Below, one piece after another: positions 33,645-42,699 of a DNA stretch of 64,000 bases (positions are counted from its first letter, which is position 1; every line of letters starts with the position of its first letter). The stretch is from Elusimicrobiota bacterium (lineage in GTDB: Bacteria > Elusimicrobiota > Elusimicrobia > UBA1565 > UBA9628). The notes under the pieces were generated by a model that had not been told where the DNA came from, searched no databases, and worked only from the letters and a program-made list of their open reading frames with translations. Made by a program: the position numbers and the translations under genes. Location of the stretch: assembly GCA_023213235.1 (NCBI GenBank), contig CP096137.1:3624437-3688436 (forward strand), in the 5' to 3' direction.

Positions 33645-35389
33645 GCCAGGGCCTCCGGGTCGGACGCGCGGGCGGCGCTCTGCAGCTCGTAAAGCCGGCG
33701 GTAGAGGCCGCCGGCCTTCATGAGGTCGGCGTGGGTGCCGCTCTCGGCCAGGCCGCCGGAGTTGAGCACGTAGATGAGGTCCGCCGGCGCGCCGCCGAGC
33801 AGGTCGTGGGTGATCGTCACGACCGTGCGCCCCGCGAAGGCCGCGTCCATGGCCGCGAGCACGTCGCGCCGGGACTTCGCGTCGAGATGCGACGTCGCCT
33901 CGTCGAGGACCACGAGCTCCGGATCCTTGAGCAGCACGCGCGCGATCGCGAGCTTCTGGCGCTGGCCGGTCGACAGAGAGAAGCCCCAGTCGCCGATCGT
34001 CGTCTGGTAGCCCTCGGGCAGGGCCGCGACGAAGCCGTCGGCGCCGGCCGCGCGCGCCGCGCGCTCGACCTCCGAGAGCGTGACGACCTTGCGGCCGATC
34101 GCGAGGTTCTGGAAGACGGTGTCGTTGAAGAGCATCGAGTCGGCCGCGACGAGGCCGGCGCGCGCGCGCAGCGACGAGGCGTCGAACTCGCGCGCGTCGG
34201 CGCCGTCGAAGGTCACTCGGCCCTCCGCCGGGTCGTGCAGGCGCAGCAGGAGCTTGGCCACCGTCGTCTTGCCGCAGCCGCTCGGGCCGACGATCGCCAC
34301 GCGAGCGCCCTTCGGGATCTCGAGGTCGAGGCCGCGCAGGGCCCACGAGGAGGCCCCGGGGTATTTGAACCCGGCGCCCTCGAGCCGGATGACCTTCGAG
34401 AAGCCGGGGAAGGCGGGCTTGGCGCGCTTGGGAACGGCCGGCTTCTCCTCGAGCAGGCGGAACAGGCGCTCGGCCGAGGCCCAGGCGCGCTGTCCCTCGG
34501 CGTTGACGCGCGCGAGGTTCTTGATCGGGGCGTACGCGGCGAGCATCGCGCCGAGGAACGCGAAGAACGCGCCGGGCGTCATGCGGCCCGTGATGACCTC
34601 GCGCCCGCCGAACCAGATCACCGCGGCGACCATGACCGAGGCGCCGAGCTCGAGCAGGGGGTTCATGAGCGCGGTCGCGCGCAGGTAGCGCATCATCGGC
34701 TGGAAGAAGGACTCGTTCTCCTCCTGGAACTTCTCGGTGGCGCCCTCCTCGTAGTTGAACGCCTTGACGGTCAGCATGCCCTGCACGCTCTCCTGGAAGC
34801 GGTGGTGCAGCCGGTCGACGGCGATCTGCGACTGGCGGCTGGCGGCGCGCATCTTCTTCGAGAGGACGAGCAGGGCGGCCAGGGACAGCGGCGAGCACAG
34901 GATCGTCAGCAGCGCGAAGCGCCAGTCGAGCTTGAACAGCGAGGCGACGAGGAAGGCGACCGTCAGCGTGTCGCGGATGAGGTAGACGGGCAAGGTCGTC
35001 AGCGCGGACTGAGCGAGCGTCAGGTCGCCCGTCACGCGCGAGAGCACGTCGGCGCCCCGCAGGCCGGAGTAGAACTCGAGCGGCAGCAGGTGCAGATGGC
35101 GGAAGAGGTCCTCGCGGATCTCCTGGCTCACGCGCTGGCCGATCCAGCTCATCAGGTAGGACTGCACGTAGGAGGCGACGGCCTTCAGCGCGACGAGCAG
35201 GGGCACGCCCGCCACCGCGAGCGCCAGCATGCGCAGGTCCTTGGCGATGAACACCTCGTCGACGATCGGCTTGAGCAGCAGGATCGCCAGGCCGTTGAAC
35301 GCCGAGACGCAGACCATCGCGGCGCAAGCCCACGCGAAGCGGCCCGCGTAGGGCTTGAGGTAGCGCAGCAGTCGTCTCCGGACGCTCAA
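33641..35389 (-). CDS. msbA: Lipid A export ABC transporter (MsbA-like)
   Basis: 582 residues from TTG 35389 (TTGA overlap with lpxB). It fuses a six-helix membrane domain (residues 1-310) to an ATPase domain. The ATPase has Walker A VGPSGCGKTT (near 375), signature LSTGQRQKLAIAR (near 480), Walker B LVVLDEATSHLD (near 500) and the H-loop in VTITHDL. It flips lipid A-core across the inner membrane as a homodimer. Its position directly after lpxB supports MsbA over other exporters. Confidence 0.92.
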   Translation of the reverse strand: MSVRRRLLRYLKPYAGRFAWACAAMVCVSAFNGLAILLLKPIVDEVFIAKDLRMLALAVAGVPLLVALKAVASYVQSYLMSWIGQRVSQEIREDLFRHLHLLPLEFYSGLRGADVLSRVTGDLTLAQSALTTLPVYLIRDTLTVAFLVASLFKLDWRFALLTILCSPLSLAALLVLSKKMRAASRQSQIAVDRLHHRFQESVQGMLTVKAFNYEEGATEKFQEENESFFQPMMRYLRATALMNPLLELGASVMVAAVIWFGGREVITGRMTPGAFFAFLGAMLAAYAPIKNLARVNAEGQRAWASAERLFRLLEEKPAVPKRAKPAFPGFSKVIRLEGAGFKYPGASSWALRGLDLEIPKGARVAIVGPSGCGKTTVAKLLLRLHDPAEGRVTFDGADAREFDASSLRARAGLVAADSMLFNDTVFQNLAIGRKVVTLSEVERAARAAGADGFVAALPEGYQTTIGDWGFSLSTGQRQKLAIARVLLKDPELVVLDEATSHLDAKSRRDVLAAMDAAFAGRTVVTITHDLLGGAPADLIYVLNSGGLAESGTHADLMKAGGLYRRLYELQSAARASDPEALA

Positions 35390-36498
35390 ACCGATGCCTC
35401 CTTCCGGACTCCCGCGAGGATCGAAGACGCGGCGCGGTCCGAGGCGCCGGGCCGTCCCAACGAGCGGCGCACCTTCAGCAGGTCGGCTCGCGCCGCCGCC
35501 GCGCGGGCCGGGTCGTCGAGGAAGGCCGAGGCCTCGACGAACACGCGCGCGGGCGTGGCCTCGCGCTGGATGAGCTCCGGGACGACCGTCCGGCCCGCGA
35601 GCAGGTTGGCCATCGCGATATGCTTGACCTTCACGATCGCGCGCGCGATCGCGTAGGTCGGCCAGGAGAGCTTGTAGACCACGACCATGGGGACGCCGAG
35701 CAGCGCGTTCTCGAGGGTCGCGGTGCCCGACGAGCACAGCGCCAGGTCGAGCATCGCCCGCTCCTTGTAGTCGTCCTCGCGCACGAGTTCGACGCCGTCG
35801 GGTAGGCGGCCGTAGGCGGCATCGGGCTGGTTGGCGGCGGCGAAGAGGCGCGCTTCCAGGTACGGATTCTTGAGCCTGAGAAGGCGGAAGGACTCCAGGA
35901 GGAGAGGCAGGTGGCGGCGGATCTCCGAGGAGCGGCTGCCCGGAAGAATGCCGACGAGATTCGTGTCCTCCCGGCGCGCCGGGGGCTCGGGGATCAGGTC
36001 GAGAAGCGGGTGGCCGACGAACTCCGCGGGCACGCCCGCGTCGCGGTAGACCTTCTCCTCGAACGGGAAGATCACGAGCATCTTGTCGACGAGGCGCTTG
36101 AGGACCTTCACCCGGCCGGGGCGCGAGGCCCAAACCTGGGGACTGACGTAATAATAGGCCGGGACACCGGCGGCGTTGGCGTAAGGCAGGATGCGCCGAT
36201 TGAAGCCGTAGTAATCGACGCAGACCATCGCGTCGGGGCGGCGATCCGCGATGAACGCCTTGATGCGGCGGGCGAGCTTGAGCAGAAATCCGATCTTGAG
36301 CGCCGGCTCCCAGAATCCGGTGACGCCGCGCGAGGCGAGATCCTCGAGGAACTCGTCGGCCGCCGCGCGGCACATCGGCCCGCCGACGGCGGCGACGCGC
36401 GCCGACGGGTCCCGGCGCTTGAGCGCCGAGATGAGGTTCGAGGCGTGCAGGTCCCCGGAGGGGTCGCCGCAGACGACGAGGAAGAGCGGTCCCGCCAT
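35386..36498 (-). CDS. lpxB: Lipid-A-disaccharide synthase
   Basis: 370 residues from ATG 36498, chosen because it overlaps the oxidoreductase stop (TGATG) and begins the family N-terminus (LFLVVCGDPSGDLHASNL). Joins UDP-2,3-diacylglucosamine and lipid X into the lipid A disaccharide. Further GT19 landmarks are VDYYGFNRRIL, YYVSPQVWASRPGR (near 130), FPFEEKVYRDAGV, ILPGSRSSEIRRHLP (near 195), SSGTATLENALLGVPMVVVYK (near 275) and IAMANLLAGRTVVPELIQ. Peripheral to the inner membrane. Confidence 0.95.
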   Translation of the reverse strand: MAGPLFLVVCGDPSGDLHASNLISALKRRDPSARVAAVGGPMCRAAADEFLEDLASRGVTGFWEPALKIGFLLKLARRIKAFIADRRPDAMVCVDYYGFNRRILPYANAAGVPAYYYVSPQVWASRPGRVKVLKRLVDKMLVIFPFEEKVYRDAGVPAEFVGHPLLDLIPEPPARREDTNLVGILPGSRSSEIRRHLPLLLESFRLLRLKNPYLEARLFAAANQPDAAYGRLPDGVELVREDDYKERAMLDLALCSSGTATLENALLGVPMVVVYKLSWPTYAIARAIVKVKHIAMANLLAGRTVVPELIQREATPARVFVEASAFLDDPARAAAARADLLKVRRSLGRPGASDRAASSILAGVRKEASV

Positions 36499-37538
36499 CA
36501 GCTCCTCAGGATGTCCTTGCCCACGTTCTTGGCGATCTTGCCGAGGTCCTGCGCCCACGGCGGAATCAGCGAGCGCGAGCCCGCGTGGCCCGACAGCTCG
36601 TAGCGGTCGAGCTCCTCGGAGATCTGCAGCGCGAGCTTCAGCGCCTCGACGCCGCGCTCGCCGCTCGGCCACGGCTTGCGGTTGTGGCGGATGCAGTCGA
36701 GGAAGTGCTGGTGCTCGTTGCGCAGCGGGTCGGTCGAGGAGAGCTTGGGGCTCAGGTACTCGACGTCCTTGAGGCTCTTGATCGTCGGCGACTTCTTCCG
36801 GTAGACCTTGAGGGAGGAGCTGCCGTAGTCGAGCGAGATATAGGAGTCCTTCTGGAACGCGCGCAGCTTGCGGCTCTTGCTGACCGAGATGCGCGACGCC
36901 GTGAGGTCGGCGACGCAGCCGGTCTTGAAGCGCACGCGCACGTTGGCGATGTCCTCGTGGCCGCCGAGCAGGTTCGCGCCGAGAGCCTCGATCGTGTCGA
37001 CCTCGGAGCCGACGAGCGTCAGCAGGATGTCGAGGTCGTGGATCATGAGGTCCATGACGACGCCGATGTGGCTCATGCGGGGGTCGTAGGGTCCGAGGCG
37101 CTCGACGGTGATGTAGCGCGGGTCGCGGATGTGCTTGACGGCCTCGAGCACCGCCGGGTTGAAGCGCTCGATGTGGCCGACCTGCAGGACGAGGCCCTTC
37201 TCCTCCGACAGCGCGAGCAGTTCCTTGGCCTCCTCGACCGAGGAGGCCAGCGGCTTCTCGATGAGGCAGTGGGCCCCGGCGCCGAGGACGGCCTTGCCGA
37301 CCTCGTAGTGCAGCGGCGTGGGAACCGCCACGATCACCGCGTCCACGCGGGACAGGACGTCTTTATAGTCGCGCACGGCCACCGTGTTCGACTGCCAGGC
37401 CGCGAGCTGCGCCTTCCACACGTTCGTGTCGCAGACGCCGACGAGCTCGACGCCCTCGGCCTTCGACAGCGCGCGCGCGTGGTGCGTGCCCATCTTGCCG
37501 GCGCCGACGACGGCGACGCGGATCTTGGATTGCGTCAT
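36498..37538 (-). CDS. Gfo/Idh/MocA oxidoreductase in the lipid A cluster (GnnA candidate)
   Basis: 346 residues. N-terminal Rossmann domain (VAVVGAGKMGTHHARAL, residues 8-24), the EKPLA block (near 97) and a C-terminal alpha/beta domain with LMIHDLDILL. NAD-dependent sugar-nucleotide oxidation is the usual role. Its place between lpxI and lpxB, with stop/start overlaps on both sides, points to lipid A sugar modification. GnnA, which oxidises UDP-GlcNAc at C3 so that GnnB can aminate it, belongs to this family. No GnnB aminotransferase is seen next to it. The alternative is a different nucleotide-sugar dehydrogenase. Confidence 0.85.
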   Translation of the reverse strand: MTQSKIRVAVVGAGKMGTHHARALSKAEGVELVGVCDTNVWKAQLAAWQSNTVAVRDYKDVLSRVDAVIVAVPTPLHYEVGKAVLGAGAHCLIEKPLASSVEEAKELLALSEEKGLVLQVGHIERFNPAVLEAVKHIRDPRYITVERLGPYDPRMSHIGVVMDLMIHDLDILLTLVGSEVDTIEALGANLLGGHEDIANVRVRFKTGCVADLTASRISVSKSRKLRAFQKDSYISLDYGSSSLKVYRKKSPTIKSLKDVEYLSPKLSSTDPLRNEHQHFLDCIRHNRKPWPSGERGVEALKLALQISEELDRYELSGHAGSRSLIPPWAQDLGKIAKNVGKDILRS

Positions 37539-38369
37539 GAAAGGGGTCCCTCCGGGGAAAGCCGGCGACGGCGATGCCGGCCGCGTCCGCCTCGCGCGCG
37601 AACGTCTCGCGGTCGAAGACGAGCGTCGAGCCGGCCTCGAGCGCGAGCGCCTTGACGCCGCACTCCTTGAACGTCTTCAGCGTGTCGAGCCCGACGACGG
37701 GCAGGTCGAAGCGGAAGTCTTGGCGCGGCTTGGCGACCTTCGCGACGACGAGGGCGGGTTCCTTGCCCTGCGAGCGCGCGAGCCCTGCCGCGCGCGCGAC
37801 GCAGGCGTCGGTGCCCTCCATGCCCTCGACGGCGACGACCGCCCGGTCCTGCGCGACGACCGTCTGCCCGATGTCGAAGCCGGCGACGGCCTTGGCGGCG
37901 CGCCAGCCGAGCGAGGCGTCGGCGAGCTGCTCCTTCGTGAAGGCCGCCTTGGTCAGCGCGCCCTTCGGCGCGAGCAGGTGCTCCAAGTAATGCGCCGACG
38001 AAATAAACTCGAGGCCGTCCTTGGCGAACTCGTCGACGACCGCCTTGAGTATGGTGTCCGTGCGCTTGTCCTTGAGCCCGAGCAGGACCTTCGCCGCGCG
38101 CCAGTCCGGCATCACGCCGCCGAACAGCGAGACGTGCTGGACCTTGCCCGCCATGACGACCTGGCGCACGCCCTTGTCCTTGAGCGCCTTGATCGGCGCG
38201 TCGATCTGGCCGAGCTTGAACCAGGTCATAGCAGCAACGAGGGGCGCAAGCCCCTCATCGGTGACCCCGGGATGCCGAGCGCCACGACGGGCACGCCGCG
38301 GCGCCGCGCCTCCTCGGCGACGAGGAGCGGGAAGCGCCCGGAGCCCGCGACGAGGCCGAGAGGATCCAT
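37535..38369 (-). CDS. lpxI: UDP-2,3-diacylglucosamine pyrophosphatase LpxI (two frame breaks)
   Basis: 278 residues after restoring one base near 38266 (GGGG) and one near 37556 (CCCC). The N-terminus MDPLGLVAGSGRFPLLVAEEAR and the C-terminal domain (WFKLGQIDAPIKALKDKG, VGWRAAK-like LGWRAAKAVAGFDIGQTVV, VVAVEGMEGTDACVARA, LPVVGLDTLKT) are characteristic of LpxI, the metal-dependent enzyme that replaces LpxH in some diderms. It releases UMP and forms lipid X. ATG 38369 overlaps the lpxA stop. After repair its own stop overlaps the next ATG in an ATGA, which supports the repair. Confidence 0.92.
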
Positions 38370-39181
38370 CAGGCGGCGGCTTCCTCCAGCTCGGTCGCGC
38401 CGACGGCGGGGCGCATGTAGCCGCGCTTGCCCGCGGACTCGATGAAGTCGATCCACTCCTGGACGATCGGGTCGACCTTGCCGCCTTCCTTGAGCTTGGC
38501 GAGGGCCTCGGCCTGCGTCAGACCGGAGAGGAAGAGGACCTTGTAGGCGTTCTTGAGCGCGGTCCGCGACTCGGGCGGCACGCCCGCGCGCTTGAGGCCG
38601 AGCATGTTGATGCCGCGGATGACGGCGCGGTCGCCCTGCGTGTTCGCGAACGGCAGCACGTCCTGGCCGTTCATCGAGCCGCCGCCGAGCATCGCCAGGC
38701 GGCCGATGCGGTTGTACTGGTGGATCGCGCACGCTCCGCCGAGGACGGCGCCGTCGCCGACGTGCACGTGCCCCGCGAGGAGCACGGCGTTGACGACGAT
38801 GACGCCGTTGCCGACGTGGCAGTCGTGCGCGATGTGGGAGGCCGCCATGAAGAGGCAGTTCGAGCCGATCTTGGTCAGGCCGCCGCCCTGCGCGGTGCCG
38901 CGGTTCATCGTCACGGTCTCGCGGACGACGTTCTTGTCGCCCATCTCGAGGCGCGTCTTCTCGCCCGCGTACTTGAGGTCCTGGGGCGGGGTGCCGACGT
39001 AGCAGCCGGGGTGGAGGATGTTGTCGGCGCCGAGCGTCGCGTACTCGACGACGGCGTGCGCGCCGACCTTCGTGCGCGGGCCGATCACGGTCTCCGGGCC
39101 GATGATCGCGCCGGGCCCGATCTCGGCGGTGGGGTCGATCTTCGCGGAGGGATCGACGACGGCGCTGGGGTGGATCGCCAT
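38369..39181 (-). CDS. lpxA: UDP-N-acetylglucosamine (or GlcNAc3N) acyltransferase
   Basis: 270 residues. First step of lipid A synthesis: transfer of a hydroxyacyl chain from ACP to the 3-position of the UDP-sugar. Left-handed beta-helix hexapeptides run through residues 1-180 (PSAVVDPSAKIDPTAEIGPGAIIGP). The catalytic His is in ASHIAHDCHVGN (near 122) and the family block is AIHQYNRIGRLAMLGG. A C-terminal helical domain follows. The sugar is uncertain because a GnnA-like oxidoreductase is nearby. It lies 4 bases after fabZ. Confidence 0.95.
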   Translation of the reverse strand: MAIHPSAVVDPSAKIDPTAEIGPGAIIGPETVIGPRTKVGAHAVVEYATLGADNILHPGCYVGTPPQDLKYAGEKTRLEMGDKNVVRETVTMNRGTAQGGGLTKIGSNCLFMAASHIAHDCHVGNGVIVVNAVLLAGHVHVGDGAVLGGACAIHQYNRIGRLAMLGGGSMNGQDVLPFANTQGDRAVIRGINMLGLKRAGVPPESRTALKNAYKVLFLSGLTQAEALAKLKEGGKVDPIVQEWIDFIESAGKRGYMRPAVGATELEEAAA

Positions 39182-39185
39182 GGGA

Positions 39186-39671
39186 TCAGGCCGCCTTGTC
39201 GACCAGGGCGAAGGTCATCGTCGCTTCCGCGGCGAGCTTGCCGTCGACGTACGCCTCTCCCTTGAACTTGCCGGCGCGGCCGAGGCGGAGAATCTCGATG
39301 TGGTGCTTGAGCACGGAGCCGGGAAGCACGGGCACGCGGAACTTGGCCTCGTCGATGCCCATGAAGAAGGCGATCTTGTTCTCGAAGCCGCCCTTCGACA
39401 GCAGCATCGCGCACGCCGTCTGCGCCATCGACTCGACGATCAGCACGCCGGGCATCACGGGCTGGCCCGGGAAGTGGCCCTCGAAGAAATGCTCGTTGGC
39501 GGTCACCATCTTGGTGCCGATGCAATACTTGTCCTCGACGAGGACGTCGATGCGATCGACGAGCAGGAGCGGATAGCGATGCGGGATCGCCTTTTTGACG
39601 CCGTTGATGTCCAGCGAGCGGATCGGCGCGGCCGCGAAGGGGTTGGTGGCGGGAGTGGTCTCGGTCGTCAT
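39186..39671 (-). CDS. fabZ: 3-hydroxyacyl-ACP dehydratase FabZ
   Basis: 161 residues. Hot-dog-fold dehydratase of fatty acid elongation. It shows IPHRYPLLLVDRI (near 28-40) with the catalytic His, FFEGHFPGQPVMPGVLIVESMAQ (residues 62-84, including the catalytic Glu helix) and a typical C-terminal strand pair. It abuts lpxC (TAA then ATG with no gap). Some diderm lineages fuse LpxC and FabZ; here they are separate. This pairing balances hydroxyacyl-ACP use between lipid A and phospholipid. Confidence 0.96.
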   Translation of the reverse strand: MTTETTPATNPFAAAPIRSLDINGVKKAIPHRYPLLLVDRIDVLVEDKYCIGTKMVTANEHFFEGHFPGQPVMPGVLIVESMAQTACAMLLSKGGFENKIAFFMGIDEAKFRVPVLPGSVLKHHIEILRLGRAGKFKGEAYVDGKLAAEATMTFALVDKAA

Positions 39672-40565
39672 TTACTTGGCCTCCAGGGCGGGGGTCTTGG
39701 GCTTGCGCAGCTTCTTGGCCGCGCCGTCGAGCAGCTTGGCGAACTCGACGTTGTGCGCGTGGCCGAGGCGCTCGGCCTCGATCTTCATCTTGAACAGCGG
39801 GCGGCCGATGAGCGTCAGGTCGCCGATGAGGTCCAGCATCTTGTGGCGGACGAACTCGTCGGGGAAGCGCAGCCCCTCCTCGTTCGTGTGGAAGCGGTCC
39901 TTGCCGATGACGATCGCGTTTTCGAGCGACCCGCCCTGGGCGAGGCCCTGGGACTTGAGGTACGCGACCTCGTGCTCGAAGCAGAACGTGCGCGCGCGCG
40001 CGACCTCGGCGAGGTAGCTCTCGCGCTCGACCGTCATCGAGAGCGTCATCTTGGGCATCAGCGGGTGGTCGTGGATCAAGGTCGCGACGACCTCGAACTT
40101 GTCGGACGGGGTCGCGCGGTAGCGCGCGCCGTCCTTGGCGGTGTACACGACCTCGTGCGGCAGGTGCAGCCAGCGCTTCGGCGCGTCGAGGGGCTTCAAG
40201 CCCGCGCGGATCAGCGCGTCGATGAAGGGCAGCGCCGAGCCGTCCATGATCGGCGGCTCGTTGGCCGTGACCAGGATGTCGAGGTTGTCGATGCCGAGGC
40301 CCGTGCAGGCCGAGAGCACGTGCTCGACCGTGTGGACCTTCGCGTCGCCGAGACCGAGGTTCGTGCCGCGCACCGTCGTCAGCACGAACTCCAGGCGCGC
40401 CGGGATCATCGGCGTGCCGGCGAGGTCCGCGCGGAAGAAGCGGATGCCGGTGTTGGCCGGCGCGGGGCGGAACGTGATCTTGGACTTGTTGCCGGTGTGG
40501 AGGCCGACGCCTTCGAGGTCGACTTCCTTACCGATCGTCGTCTGCAGCGGGTTGTCGTTCATCAT
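39672..40565 (-). CDS. lpxC: UDP-3-O-acyl-N-acetylglucosamine deacetylase
   Basis: 297 residues. Zinc amidase, the committed step of lipid A synthesis. Catalytic Glu81 and zinc His82 are in HTVEHVLSA. The other zinc ligands H241 and D245 are in [13 protein letters not shown]. The later GHAHN supplies the general acid region. ATG 40565 overlaps the lpxD stop (ATGA); a second ATG follows immediately. Length and motifs are complete. Confidence 0.97.
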   Translation of the reverse strand: MMNDNPLQTTIGKEVDLEGVGLHTGNKSKITFRPAPANTGIRFFRADLAGTPMIPARLEFVLTTVRGTNLGLGDAKVHTVEHVLSACTGLGIDNLDILVTANEPPIMDGSALPFIDALIRAGLKPLDAPKRWLHLPHEVVYTAKDGARYRATPSDKFEVVATLIHDHPLMPKMTLSMTVERESYLAEVARARTFCFEHEVAYLKSQGLAQGGSLENAIVIGKDRFHTNEEGLRFPDEFVRHKMLDLIGDLTLIGRPLFKMKIEAERLGHAHNVEFAKLLDGAAKKLRKPKTPALEAK

Positions 40566-41607
40566 ATCGTGTTTTTCTTCTCCAGCTCCTTGACCTTGTC
40601 GAAGAGCTCCGGCAGGCGCGAGAACAGCGCCTGCAGCTTGAAGGCCTCGCGGTGGGGCCGCCCGGGCGAGCCGAACAGGACCGTCTTCGCGGGCACGTCG
40701 CTCATCACGCCCGTCTGCGCGGTGATGATCGCGCCGTCGCCGATCGTCAGGTGGCCGGCGACGCCGGCCTGGCCCGCGAGGATGACGTTGTTGCCGACGA
40801 TCGTCGAGCCGGCGATGCCCGTCTGAGAGACGATCACGCAGTCGCGGCCGACGCGCACGTTGTGGCCGATCTGGACGAGGTTGTCGATGTGGGTGCCCGC
40901 TCCGATCACCGTCGAGCCGACGGCGCCCCGGTCGATCGTGACGTTCGCGCCGATCTCGCAGCCGGCCTCGACGACGACGTTCCCGATCTGGGGGATCTTC
41001 GTGTGCTTGCCCGTCTTCTTGTCGGTCAGGAAGCCGAAGCCGTCGGAGCCGATGACCGTGCCGGGGTGGATGATCACCCCGTCGCCGACGACGCAGTCGT
41101 CGCGGACGACGACGCGAGGGTAGATCAGGCAGTTGCGGCCGATCTTGGCGTTCGGGCCGATGTAAACCTGGGTCATGATGACCGTGTTCTCGCCGATCGC
41201 CGCGCCGCGCTCGACGACGCTGAAGTCGCCGATCGACACGTTCGGGCCGAGCGCCGCCTTGCCGTGGATCGTCGCCTTCGCGCTGTGCGTCGGCAGTATC
41301 TTCGGACGCGAGGCCTCGTCGATCAGGCGGACGAGGAAGGCGAAGGCCGCGCGCGGCTCGGCGACGACGACCTTGGCTTTGGCCGCCGTCGGCGTGTCCT
41401 TGGTCTCGGGGAAACGAACAGCAGGCCCGCCTGGGACGCGACGGCGGCCGAGGCGTACTTCGGATTCTCGAGAAACGCGGCGTGCTCGGTCCGCGCCTCG
41501 GCGATCTCGGCGACGCCGAAGATCGCGTGGTCGAAGGAGCCGAGGGCCTCGCCGCCGACGAGAGCGGCGATCTGGGAGACGGTCAGGGGCTGGGGCAAAG
41601 TCTTCAT
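40562..41607 (-). CDS. lpxD: UDP-3-O-acylglucosamine N-acyltransferase (one frame break)
   Basis: 348 residues after restoring one C in a CCCC run near 41409. The N-terminal uridine-binding domain ([36 protein letters not shown]) is followed by left-handed beta-helix hexapeptides from about residue 105 on. LpxD signatures are [39 protein letters not shown] (catalytic His) and [14 protein letters not shown]-terminal helix follows ([18 protein letters not shown]). It adds the second primary acyl chain of lipid A. Confidence 0.95.
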
Positions 41608-41614
41608 ATCTCTA

Positions 41615-42699
41615 TTATTGGGCGGGGACCGCGCCCCGCAGCTGCCGAAGGACCTTGTCCGTCAGGTCCACGGCGGGATGGCCGTACAGCGTCGCCGACT
41701 TCTCGACGACGACGCTGACGCCCTCGCGCTTGGCGACCTCGGAGATCGCCCGGTACAGGCGCGCGAGCACCTGGTCGGTCTTGCGGCCCTCGGCGTCGAG
41801 CAGAGAGCGTTCCGCGCCGAGGCGCTCCTTGTCGAGCTCGGACTGGACCCGGTCGATCTCCGACTGCTTGCCGACGATCTGGCCGTCGAGCTCGAGCAGG
41901 CGCTGCGCGACCGTCGGGCCCGCGGGTGCCGGCGGCGGCGGGGGAACGGGCTCGGGCAGGGGCGCCGGCTTCGCGGGCTCGGCCGGCTTGACCTCGGCCG
42001 CGATGACGGGCGGGGGCTCGGTCTTGAGCACCGGCGCGACCGGCTCCGGAGCCGGCGCGGGAACGGGGGCGGGCGCGGGAACCGGCTCCGCGACGGGCGC
42101 CGCCGACTTCGTCGGGTTCAGCGGCGAGGCGCCCGGGCGCTCCAGGTTCAGGGGCCCGTCGGTGAGGCCGGGGAGGTTGATCATCAGCGGCGCGGGCTCG
42201 GCGCGGGCGGGAGGCTCGGGCGTCCCGAGCGGCGGCGCCGCCGGGGAGCGGCCGTCACGGGCGCGGGCTCGGGGGCGGCGGGCTTGGGCGCCGGCTTCGG
42301 GGGCTCGACCGGCTTCGGCGCGGGCGTCGGCGCCAGCGGCTTGGCGGGCAGGGGCAAGGCGACGGGCTCGGGCTTCGGCGCGGGAGCGGAGGGCGCGACG
42401 GTCGCCGTCGGCGTGGACTTGGCGAGCTCCTCGCGCTCGATCCTCAGCGTCGAGAGCTCCTGGCGCAGCTTGAGAAGCTCGGCCTTGCGGCCGTTGACGC
42501 GCTCCTCGGCCTGGCGCACGAGCTCCTCGAGACCCTCGCGGGCGCGGGTCGCGTCGGGGCTGGCCTTGAACAGACGCTGCATGTCGACGTAGCCGACGCT
42601 GCCGCGCTCGGCTCGGTTCTCCTCGAGCGACAGCTCGATGGCCCGCGCGGGCAGCGAGGAGGAGGCCAGGACGGCGCACAGCGTCAGTCGAGTAATCAT
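41615..42699 (-). CDS. OmpH/Skp-like periplasmic chaperone with long Pro/Ala insert (one frame break)
   Basis: 361 residues after restoring one C near 42245. Signal peptide 1-20 (LTLCAVLASSSLPARA). An OmpH start GYVDMQRLFKASPDATRAREG (residues 36-56) and the first coiled-coil arm run to about residue 100. A Pro/Ala/Lys-rich linker of roughly 150 residues follows. The second arm comes next (LDGQIVGKQSEIDRVQSELDKER), with the usual C-terminal VAKREGVSVVVEKSATLYGHPAVDLTD. Ordinary Skp proteins are about 160-180 residues with continuous arms, so the insert is unusual. ATG 42699 overlaps the bamA stop. Confidence 0.82.

Noticed and set aside
41900..42400. Repetitive GGCGCGGGC/GCCGGCGC sequence as a candidate minisatellite
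   Set aside because: Encodes the Pro/Ala linker of the OmpH-like protein with irregular repeat units.
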